Origin: JAWLGW01 sp964569055
GTDB taxonomy: Bacteria > Planctomycetota > J058
Reading direction: 5' to 3'
Length of the DNA stretch: 12,834 nucleotides
Assembly (NCBI GenBank): GCA_964569055.1
Contig: CAZMSZ010000208.1
Span: 1-12,834 of the forward strand
The notes under the pieces were generated by a model. The model did no database searches, was not told the origin of the DNA, and saw nothing but the letters and a program-made list of their open reading frames with translations. Below are positions 7,180 through 12,834 of this stretch, piece by piece (positions within the stretch are counted from its first letter, which is position 1; every line of letters begins with the position of its first letter). The position numbers were made by a program, and so were the translations under genes.

Positions 7180-8657
7180 TGGCCCTCGCCGTCCTCGCGC
7201 GGCGTGTCGGGCGTCTCGCCGTCCTGCTCGTCCTCGGGCGCGTCGCCGCCCTCGGGCTCCTCGCCCTCGGCGGGCTTCTCCTCGCCCTCGGCCGGCTCGT
7301 CCGCGGCCTTGTCGCCCTCGTCGGGCTCCTGGCTGGCGGTGGCCGTCGCGCCGGCCAGGCGACGCAGGCGGAAGTCCTTGGCGCGCTCGTAGACCACCTG
7401 CCCGCCGATCAGCACCGTCTCCACGTGGGTCTCGATCGCGAGCGGGTCGCCGCTCAGGAGCAGCAGGTCGGCGTCGCGGCCGGGCTGGATCGAGCCGAGC
7501 CGCTCGCCGAGCCCGAGGATCTGGGCGGGCGTGCTGGTGATCGCGCGCAGGGCCGTCTGGCGGTCGACGCCGGCGCGCACGCAGCGCGCGGCCTGGTACC
7601 ACAAGAACCGCTCGCCGAAGCTGGCGCGCGGGTTGGTCTGGAGCGCGAACGGGATCCCCGCCGCGGCGAACGGCGCCGCCACGAACGTCTCGCGCTCCTC
7701 GCCGCTCTCGGGGTCGCGCTCGCGCCACACCAGCTCGAGGGGCAGGATCACCGGGCGCCCGGCGGCCTTCAGCTCGTCGACCGCCTTGAAGCACTCGGCC
7801 CCCACCAGGAACGTGGTCCGGGCCAGGAAGCCGCGCTCGCGCGCCAGCTCGACCGCGAACGCCACGTCCTGGGCGCGCTCGACGTAGACGAACGCGTCGA
7901 GGCGCCCCTGGACCAGCTGGAACAGCCGCCGGTGGCGCTCGTCCATGTGCTCGTCGCGCAACAGGGCGCGCCCCTCCTTGCGCGCCTCCTCGGGCGAGAC
8001 GGTGACCTCGCGCCCGTCCTCCTTGGCCTTCTCCTCGTAGCGGCGCTCGGCCAGCGCGTCGAGGTAGTCGTCGAGCTCGGCGAACGTCTCGCGCAGGAGC
8101 GCGCGCTGGCGCACCCGGTCGAAGCCCGACTTGCCGGCCACCGCCAGCTTGATCGCGCTGGCGGGCTTCACGGTCATGGCGTCGACGGTCAGCCCCAGCG
8201 GGTGCACCACGCGCCCGACGCCGGCGATCACCGTGTCGTTCCCCTGGCTGACGTGCAGCGAGGTCACCCCGTCGCGCAGCGCGTTCTCGAAGGCCAGGCT
8301 GGAGGGGTCGAGCGAGTCGGCCACGTCGAGGAACGGGGCCACCGGCACGTTCTCGTTGGCGCGGTCGAGGCCGCGGCTGGTGTGGACCAGCACCATGCCC
8401 GGGAACACCACCTTGCCGGTGGCGTCGATCACCTGCGCGTCGTAGGGCGGCTCGAGCGAGGGCGCGACCGCCTCGATCACGCCGTCCTTGACGAGCACGT
8501 CGCCGCGGGCGAGCTCCTCACCCTCGACCGGGAGCACGCGCCCGCCGCGGATCAGCACCACGTCTCCGGCGGCGGCCGCCCCGGCGGCGGCCAGCGTCAG
8601 CGCCAGCCCGCACAGCCCTCGCCGCGCCAGGCGCGCGGCCCTCGTGTTCGCGTCCAT
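7176..8657 (-). CDS. Gene D: exported amidohydrolase-like protein with long acidic C-terminal tail, probable pseudoenzyme
   Basis: 493 aa. This is the only gene after the first that does not overlap its predecessor. The ATG sits behind GAGAGGG (8667-8661) and 50 bases after gene C. The signal peptide is about 1-30, with 'ARRGLCGLALTL' in the n/h region; this is Arg-Arg but not a clear Tat motif. The metal motif PGMVLVHTS keeps one His (H92), while the preceding Asp is L90 and the second His is S94. K170 ('AIKLAVAG') is kept, the first barrel His is E260 and the late Asp region reads QTNP. A charged helical insertion runs from about 190 to 250. The family C-terminal motif 'LGSIQPGRDADLLLLSGDPL' is at 387-406. 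Residues about 442-493 are a disordered, Glu/Asp/Pro/Gly-rich tail outside the fold. Superfamily membership is certain and catalytic loss is likely. The tail could bind cations or a basic partner such as genes A or G (speculative). Confidence 0.92.
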   Translation of the reverse strand: MDANTRAARLARRGLCGLALTLAAAGAAAAGDVVLIRGGRVLPVEGEELARGDVLVKDGVIEAVAPSLEPPYDAQVIDATGKVVFPGMVLVHTSRGLDRANENVPVAPFLDVADSLDPSSLAFENALRDGVTSLHVSQGNDTVIAGVGRVVHPLGLTVDAMTVKPASAIKLAVAGKSGFDRVRQRALLRETFAELDDYLDALAERRYEEKAKEDGREVTVSPEEARKEGRALLRDEHMDERHRRLFQLVQGRLDAFVYVERAQDVAFAVELARERGFLARTTFLVGAECFKAVDELKAAGRPVILPLELVWRERDPESGEERETFVAAPFAAAGIPFALQTNPRASFGERFLWYQAARCVRAGVDRQTALRAITSTPAQILGLGERLGSIQPGRDADLLLLSGDPLAIETHVETVLIGGQVVYERAKDFRLRRLAGATATASQEPDEGDKAADEPAEGEEKPAEGEEPEGGDAPEDEQDGETPDTPREDGEGQ

Positions 8658-8707
8658 GGTCCCTCTCGCGCCCGGGCCCGCCGGGCGATCGCGCCGATCG
8701 ACGCGCA
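8658..8707 (-). promoter_or_regulatory. 50-base gap between genes C and D: ribosome site, GC hairpin and a 15-bp palindrome
   Basis: This is the only non-overlapping junction in the operon. On the minus strand it holds, in order: a perfect 15-bp inverted repeat at 8700-8686 (CGATCG, CGC centre on the plus strand, CGATCG), a 7-bp GC stem with a 5-base loop (8687-8669) that abuts and slightly overlaps it, and the gene D Shine-Dalgarno GAGAGGG (8667-8661). The hairpin ends just before the ribosome site, so it could modulate initiation of gene D, mark an RNA processing point, or be a weak attenuator. The palindrome could also be an operator for an internal promoter, but I see no convincing -10/-35 pair. 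Function is inferred. Confidence 0.4.
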
Positions 8708-9994
8708 CTAGAACTGCTTGCCCGGGCCGGGCGCCAAGCCCGGCCGCGCCGTGGTCCCGGCCGCGGGCAGGGCCCCGGCCACGACCTCTCCGTTGACCAG
8801 CACCGCCAGCGGCCGGCTGGTCGCCTCGAGCGGTCGGCCGCTCCACACCACCACGTCCGCGTCGCGCCCCTCGGCCAGGAGGCCGAGCCGCTCGCCGGTC
8901 TCGGCGCCGAGGAGCGCGGCGGGCGCGCTGGTCACGGCCGCCAGGGCCTGGGCCGGGGTCAGCCCGTAGCGCACGGCCATCAGCGCCTGGCCCCACAGGT
9001 CGGCCTCGCCGTCGAGGTCGGCCGCCGTCAGGCAGAACGGCACGTCGCGCTCGGCCAGCAGGCGCGGCGTGTAGAGCGCGGGGTCCTCGGCCTCGCCGTA
9101 GTCGGCCCGCGCGCCGAGCGGCAGGTCGAACAGCGGGCCGAAGATCACCGGCACGCGGCGCGCGGCCACGAGGTCGAGCAGGTAGCGGACCTCGGTGCCC
9201 TCCTCGAGCACCAGCTCGACCCCCGCCTCGCGCGTGAGGCGGAGCGCGGTCTCGATGTCCCCGCGGGTGCGGGCCTGCACCCGCAGCGGGACCTCGCCCG
9301 CGACCACCTCGGCCAGCACCTCGCCCGCGGGCGCGGGGAAGTCGGCGGCGCGGGCCAGCGCGTCGCGGAACACCCACACCGCGCCCATGCGGGTCGTCGG
9401 CCGGCGGGTGGCGAAGGTGATCGGGCCCCAGGGGCCGCGGTTGCGCTGCCCGCGGCGCCAGGCCTCGGGGCCGAGGTTGGCCTTGACCGCGCCCTCGCGC
9501 ACGACCACCCGCGCGCGCCCGGCGGTCTTGACGACGGCCACCCGGCCGCCGATCACGCTCTCGGGCCCGGCGGTCAGGCATACGGCGGTCACCCCCCGCG
9601 CGGCCAGGCGCGCGAACCCGGGGTCGCGCAGGTCGACCGCGTCGAGCACCGAGAGGTGCGGCACGACCTCGGCCCCGTGCTCGGCCCACGACTCGGGCGT
9701 GGTCACGCCCACGGTGGAGGAGGCGTCGATCAGGCCCGGGGTCAGCTCGGCGCCGGGCGGGCTGATCAGCTGCGCGTCGGCCGGGAGCGTCGTGCCGTCG
9801 AACGGGCCGACCCCCACGATCCGCCCGCCCTGCAGCACGACCACCCCGTCGGGGATCGGGGGCGTCCCGTCGCCGAGGTGGACCCGCCCGCGCAGGGCGA
9901 GCGGGGCCGGCGCGGCCGGCGGCGGCGCGTCCTGCGCGGCGGCCGGCAGCGCGAGCGCCAGGAGGAGCGGGAGCCAGGTCGCGCGCAGGCTCAC
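8708..9994 (-). CDS. Gene C: exported amidohydrolase-like protein, probable pseudoenzyme
   Basis: 428 aa. The GTG start overlaps the stop of gene B (GTGA) with a very strong GAGGAGGAG five bases upstream. Signal peptide 1-20 (AAA-QD). After a Pro/Ala linker come 'VVVLQGGRIVGVG' and PGLID with the metal motif D90-A91-S92-S93-T94, so both HxH histidines are gone. K171 is kept in 'VKANLGPE', followed by the family motif 'PTTRMGAVWVFRDAL' (199-213). The first barrel His is R242 in 'VQARTRGDI', and the second falls at E265 in 'LEEGTEV'. 'CLTAADLDG' contains an Asp (D326) near the beta-8 position. It has no long charged insertion. The C-terminus 'LGLLAEGRDADVVVWSGRPLEATSR' is typical and strongly resembles the ends of both units of gene E. 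Superfamily assignment is firm; the missing ligands argue against metal-dependent hydrolysis. Confidence 0.92.
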   Translation of the reverse strand: MSLRATWLPLLLALALPAAAQDAPPPAAPAPLALRGRVHLGDGTPPIPDGVVVLQGGRIVGVGPFDGTTLPADAQLISPPGAELTPGLIDASSTVGVTTPESWAEHGAEVVPHLSVLDAVDLRDPGFARLAARGVTAVCLTAGPESVIGGRVAVVKTAGRARVVVREGAVKANLGPEAWRRGQRNRGPWGPITFATRRPTTRMGAVWVFRDALARAADFPAPAGEVLAEVVAGEVPLRVQARTRGDIETALRLTREAGVELVLEEGTEVRYLLDLVAARRVPVIFGPLFDLPLGARADYGEAEDPALYTPRLLAERDVPFCLTAADLDGEADLWGQALMAVRYGLTPAQALAAVTSAPAALLGAETGERLGLLAEGRDADVVVWSGRPLEATSRPLAVLVNGEVVAGALPAAGTTARPGLAPGPGKQF

Positions 9995-11139
9995 GGACGC
10001 TCCTCCTCGGCGCGCACGAACACGGCGCGCCCGCCCACGTAGACCGCGAGCACCCGGCTGGTGAGCGCCAGCGGGGGGCCGTCGAACAGGACCACGTCGG
10101 CGTCCTTGCCGACCTCGAGGGTCCCGACCTGCTCGGCGATCCCGAGCGCCTCGGCGGGGACCACCGTCAGGCCCGCCAGCGCGGCGGCCGGGTCGAGGCC
10201 GTGGGCCGCGGCCAGGCAGGCCGAGAGGCGCAGCCCCGCGGCGGGCGTGGCGGGCGCCTCGCTGACGAACGCCACCCGCGCCCCGGCCGCGGCGGCGAAG
10301 GCCGGCGCCGCGAGCTGGTCGGGGGTGGTCGCGCCGTGTCGGTAGGGGCCGAACGCCAGCGTCCGCCCCGCGAGCGGCCGGCCGCGCAGCTCGTCCACGG
10401 TCAGCTCGGGGACGACGCGCAGGAGGGCGCGCAGCCCGAAGGCGTCGATCAGCTCGGCCGCGGTCTCGAGGTCGAGCCCGCTGCCGAGCGACCACACCCC
10501 CGGGACCGCCCCGCGCGCGAACCGGCCGAGGGCGTGGTGCTGCTCGGCGGCCGCCGGGTCGGGGGCGTGCGCCGCGGCGATCGCGCGGCGGAGCAGCGAC
10601 ACCGCGCCCTGGCGCGAGGTGGGCGCGCGACCCGGCACGAGCGCCGCGGGCCCGAGCGCGAGCTTGACCGGCGCGCCGGCCGCGGGCTCCCAGGCCTCGC
10701 CCGTGGTCTTGACCAGCGCGCCCTCGCCGCCGAACAGGGCGCGGTCGCCCGGCACGATCAGGGCGGTGGTCACCCCGGCCGCCCGCGCCTCGGCGAAGTC
10801 GCGGTGGCGCGGGTTGACGCCTGGCCGCACGGTGACGTCGGGCTGGATCGCCTCCGCGACCTCGTCGCGGTCGCCCACCAGCGAGAGGGCGCAGCTCGCG
10901 TCGACGAAGCCCGCCACCGCCCAGGCGCCGGGCAGCTCGATCACGCGCGCGCCCTCGGGCACCGAGGCGGCCTCGCCCACCGCGGCGATCTTGCCGTCCG
11001 CCAGGACCAGCGCCGCGCGCTCGAGCGGCGCGCGGTCGGGCGCGACCACCACCTTGCCGGGGCGGAGCACCACCGTCTGCGCTGCGGCCGGCGCTGCGGC
11101 GAGCAGGAGCAGCGAGCCCGCCAGCGCCGCGCGCCTCAC
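9991..11139 (-). CDS. Gene B: short exported amidohydrolase-like protein, probable pseudoenzyme
   Basis: 382 aa, the shortest of the set. The GTG start overlaps the stop of gene A (GTGA), with GAGGGA four bases upstream. Longer in-frame extensions run inside gene A and lack a signal peptide, so they are rejected. Signal peptide 1-20 (AAA-QT). 'VVLRPGKVVVAPDRAPLERAA' begins the N-terminal beta domain. The metal motif is D80-A81-S82-C83-A84, without HxH. K159 is kept in 'VKLALGPA', and 'PTSRQGAVSLLRRAI' (173-187) matches the family TRMG helix. The first barrel His position aligns to G219 and the late Asp to about E294. The middle of the barrel is shortened and the charged insertion is absent. 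The C-terminal 'VGTLEVGKDADVVLFDGPPLALTSR' (338-362) is close to that of genes E (second unit) and H. Probably a structural or binding relative rather than an enzyme (inference). Confidence 0.92.
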   Translation of the reverse strand: MRRAALAGSLLLLAAAPAAAQTVVLRPGKVVVAPDRAPLERAALVLADGKIAAVGEAASVPEGARVIELPGAWAVAGFVDASCALSLVGDRDEVAEAIQPDVTVRPGVNPRHRDFAEARAAGVTTALIVPGDRALFGGEGALVKTTGEAWEPAAGAPVKLALGPAALVPGRAPTSRQGAVSLLRRAIAAAHAPDPAAAEQHHALGRFARGAVPGVWSLGSGLDLETAAELIDAFGLRALLRVVPELTVDELRGRPLAGRTLAFGPYRHGATTPDQLAAPAFAAAAGARVAFVSEAPATPAAGLRLSACLAAAHGLDPAAALAGLTVVPAEALGIAEQVGTLEVGKDADVVLFDGPPLALTSRVLAVYVGGRAVFVRAEEERP

Positions 11140-12527
11140 GGGGTCCCTCGCTGGAACGCGATCACACCGTCCACGACCACCACCTTCGCGCGCTCCGCGC
11201 CCAGACCCAGCTCCTCGAGCACCACCAGGTCGGCGTCGTAGCCGACCGCGATCCGGCCCAGGCGGTCGCTCACCCCGCACACCTCCGCGGCGCCCGTGGT
11301 GAGCGTCGCCTCCACCTCGGCCGGGTCGAGCGTCTTGCCCGGCCCCGCGCAGGCGGCGGCCGCGTTGGCGGGGAGGGTGGGGATCGCCTCCCAGGTGTCG
11401 CTCCCGATCGCGACCGTCACGCCCGCCTCGCGCAGGAGCGCCGGCGTGTCGGGGCGGTATTCGGGCGGGTAGAACCCGCCGCCGAGGGTGGAGCGCAGGA
11501 GCGGCCCGAACACCACGGGGACCTCGCGCTCGGCCAGGACCTCGCCCAGGCGGTGGGCCTCGGTCGCGCCCTCCAGGATCAGCCGGAACCCGAACTCGCG
11601 CTGCAGCTCGAGCGCGTTGGCGATGTCCTCGACCCGGTGGGCCTCGATCCGCAGCGGCAGCTCGCGCTCGAGGACGCGCACCAGCAGGGCCTTGGTCCGG
11701 TCGACCGGCGGGCGCTTCGGCTTCTTGGGCCCGTCCTGCTTGGCGTCGCCCTTCTTGGCGTCCTTGGCCGCCGGGCGGCGCGGCGTGGGCCGGCGGCGCC
11801 CGCGCGGCCGCGGGGCGAACGCGTCGGCGTCCTCGACGTACGCGCCCTTCCCCTTCTCCTTGCCTTCGTCCTTCTTGGCGCTCTCCTCGAGCTCCTTCAC
11901 GTACTCCGCCAGGGCGTCGTCGTAGTCGAGCCAGGCGTCGCGGTAGGTGCGCGCTCCCTCGAGCTGCTTGCGCAGCGCGACCGCGTGCTCGGCCCGCGCG
12001 GCGGGCCCCTCGGCCCCCAGGCCCAGGCTGGAGCAGACCGCGGCCTCCTCCACCACGATCAGGTCACGGACCGCGACCCCGGGCCGGAGCTTGATCAGGC
12101 TGGCGACCCCGCACACCCCCACGCTCCGGCGCGGGTTGAGGAGCGCCGCCGTCACGCCGGCCGCGAGCGCCTGCTCGATCGTCCGCGTGTCGTAGCGGTC
12201 GAACGCGTCGATCGCCCGCCCGAGCGCGTCGGGGTTGCCGAGCGAGGCGAAGGCGTCGATCCGCCCCGGCACCACCCGCGCGCCCTCCGCGTCGATCACC
12301 AGCAGGTTCGGCGCCCGCGGCGCCCCGCGGCTCGGCCCGATCGAGCGGATCTTCCCGCCGCTGACCTGGATCGTGACCGGCCGCGCGTGCCCCGCGACAC
12401 GCGCGTTGATCACCGCGAGCGGCGGCGCAGGCTCGGACGGCTTCGCCTGCTCCTGCCCGCGCGCGGGCCCGGCGATCAGGAGCAGCGCCGCGAGCGAGGA
12501 GGCGAGCGGGGTCGGGCAGCGGATCAT
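11136..12527 (-). CDS. Gene A: first operon gene, exported amidohydrolase-like protein with Lys/Arg-rich insertion, probable pseudoenzyme
   Basis: 463 aa. ATG start, with GAGGAG eleven bases upstream (12544-12539), slightly far. Signal peptide about 1-24 (ARG-QE); Cys4 is too early to be a lipobox. N-terminal beta domain about 36-85, then PGRID with the metal motif D91-A92-F93-A94-S95, so HxH is absent. It retains H297 in 'RIEAHRVEDIANAL' (position of the first barrel His) and D377 in 'VAIGSDTW' (good match to the beta-8 Asp), but the second barrel His falls in 'LEGATEAH' at about G320. Residues about 205-278 form an insertion, first helical and acidic/basic mixed, then Lys/Arg/Pro-rich and probably disordered. 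The C-terminal 'LGRIAVGYDADLVVLEELG' fits the family. It keeps more active-site residues than most neighbours but cannot form a normal metal site. Confidence 0.92.
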   Translation of the reverse strand: MIRCPTPLASSLAALLLIAGPARGQEQAKPSEPAPPLAVINARVAGHARPVTIQVSGGKIRSIGPSRGAPRAPNLLVIDAEGARVVPGRIDAFASLGNPDALGRAIDAFDRYDTRTIEQALAAGVTAALLNPRRSVGVCGVASLIKLRPGVAVRDLIVVEEAAVCSSLGLGAEGPAARAEHAVALRKQLEGARTYRDAWLDYDDALAEYVKELEESAKKDEGKEKGKGAYVEDADAFAPRPRGRRRPTPRRPAAKDAKKGDAKQDGPKKPKRPPVDRTKALLVRVLERELPLRIEAHRVEDIANALELQREFGFRLILEGATEAHRLGEVLAEREVPVVFGPLLRSTLGGGFYPPEYRPDTPALLREAGVTVAIGSDTWEAIPTLPANAAAACAGPGKTLDPAEVEATLTTGAAEVCGVSDRLGRIAVGYDADLVVLEELGLGAERAKVVVVDGVIAFQRGTP

Positions 12528-12566
12528 GCGCAGGGGCGCTCCTCGCGGGCGTAGGGGAGGGCGCCA

Positions 12567-12595
12567 ACCCTAAGAAGAAAACGGGTCACGCTCAA
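12567..12595 (-). promoter_or_regulatory. Putative operon promoter
   Basis: On the minus strand, TTGAGC (12595-12590) is followed after 17 bases by TAGGGT (12572-12567). This is a -35/-10-like pair in the only A+T-richer patch of the window, about 40 bases before the gene A start. It would give a leader of roughly 30 bases. Matches are partial (four of six and three of six to the sigma-70 consensus), and the promoter rules of this lineage are not known. It is supported mainly by position and base composition. Confidence 0.4.
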
Positions 12596-12688
12596 CCGGC
12601 ACCCGACCCACGCGCGATGTCTTGACGTTCGCGCGACGCACGGGCAGCGCGTCTGCGAGGGGTGGACGCCATGCGAGCCGGCGTCGCC

Positions 12689-12715
12689 GCGGGAGCGCGC
12701 GAGGAACGCTCCCGC
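12689..12715 (-). terminator. GC-rich hairpin after the upstream gene
   Basis: Perfect 9-bp stem (GCGGGAGCG / CGCTCCCGC) with a 9-base loop, beginning 10 bases after the stop codon at 12728-12726. No U-tract follows, so it would be an atypical terminator. Its perfect stem and its place between the stop codon and the putative operon promoter make a transcription end, or a 3' stabiliser, plausible. Confidence 0.5.
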
Positions 12716-12725
12716 ACCGCTCGGG

Positions 12726-12834
12726 TCACGCTCCAGCGGGCTGCGTCGCGCCGGCGGGCGTCTCCGGAGGGGGTGCGTAGCGGAAGCGCCGGCCGAAGCC
12801 GAGGAACCAGGCCTCGAGGAAGCGCCACGAGAGC
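12726..12834 (-). CDS. C-terminal end of an unidentified upstream gene (partial)
   Basis: An open frame enters from the right window edge (first full codon at 12833) and ends in TGA at 12728-12726, giving 35 residues: 'LSWRFLEAWFLGFGRRFRYA' followed by a Pro/Thr/Ala-rich tail. Its codons end almost always in G or C, and the peptide is aromatic- and Arg-rich as in real proteins, whereas the competing frame here is low-complexity Arg/Ala/Pro. It has no start codon in the window because it is truncated. I do not recognise the family. Nothing suggests it is an amidohydrolase: the C-terminal family motif is absent. It may be a membrane or transferase protein, but this is a guess. Confidence 0.62.
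   Translation of the reverse strand, partial: LSWRFLEAWFLGFGRRFRYAPPPETPAGATQPAGA

Noticed and set aside
9991..11280. Upstream-extended versions of the operon genes (for example B from 11280, C from 10495, D from 9689, E from 7794, F from 4573, G from 3983)
   Set aside because: The extensions lie inside the preceding gene in another frame and read as Arg/Gly/Pro-rich noise. The internal starts are followed directly by signal peptides and, except for gene G, preceded by ribosome sites.
184..12527. A hut (histidine degradation) or other named catabolic operon
   Set aside because: No urocanase, histidine ammonia-lyase, formiminoglutamase or transporter is present, all products are exported, and most lack the catalytic residues.
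12592..12828. 78-codon minus-strand frame starting MALPRGL
   Set aside because: It overlaps a better frame that ends at 12726, runs through the hairpin and the putative -35 region, and encodes Arg/Ala-rich low-complexity sequence.

Overview
This is a very GC-rich window. Almost all of it is one operon on the minus strand that encodes eight exported, amidohydrolase-like proteins carrying nine amidohydrolase-type domains (one protein is a double-domain fusion). No rRNA, tRNA, integrase or transposase is visible, so the organism can only be guessed. High GC, frequent GTG starts and tandem families of exported imidazolonepropionase-like amidohydrolases would fit Planctomycetota, or another high-GC Gram-negative lineage such as Acidobacteriota or Myxococcota. 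That assignment is inference.

Layout, in transcription order (right to left). The C-terminus of an unrelated upstream gene (12726-12834) is followed by a GC-rich hairpin (12689-12715). A short A+T-richer patch with a possible promoter (12567-12595) precedes the operon. The eight genes are A 12527-11136, B 11139-9991, C 9994-8708, D 8657-7176, E 7179-4243 (double domain), F 4246-2963, G 2963-1605 and H 1608-184. Five junctions are 4-base GTGA/ATGA overlaps and one is a 1-base TAGTG overlap. The only real gap is 50 bases, between C and D. After H come about 150 non-coding bases with weak hairpins, then what may be the first 12 codons of another gene (36-1). No stretch over 300 bases lacks a gene: 12528-12725 and 37-183 are the only spacers of any size.

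Each protein starts with a Sec-type signal peptide. Most of them then show the small N-terminal beta domain, a 'PG(L/F)(I/V)D' strand, a barrel-like middle and the C-terminal 'hG.(L/I)..G..aDl' sandwich motif of COG1228/HutI-like amidohydrolases. Only gene F keeps the complete metal-binding set (H98, H100, K179, H257, H283, D338). In the other eight domains the HxH motif is degenerate, and most other ligands are lost too. The best reading is one active periplasmic or surface metallo-hydrolase made together with seven co-translated, largely catalytically dead relatives. Those relatives may form a hetero-oligomeric complex or have become binding proteins. Several carry highly charged helical insertions or tails of opposite sign, which could mediate assembly. 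The substrate cannot be read from the sequence.
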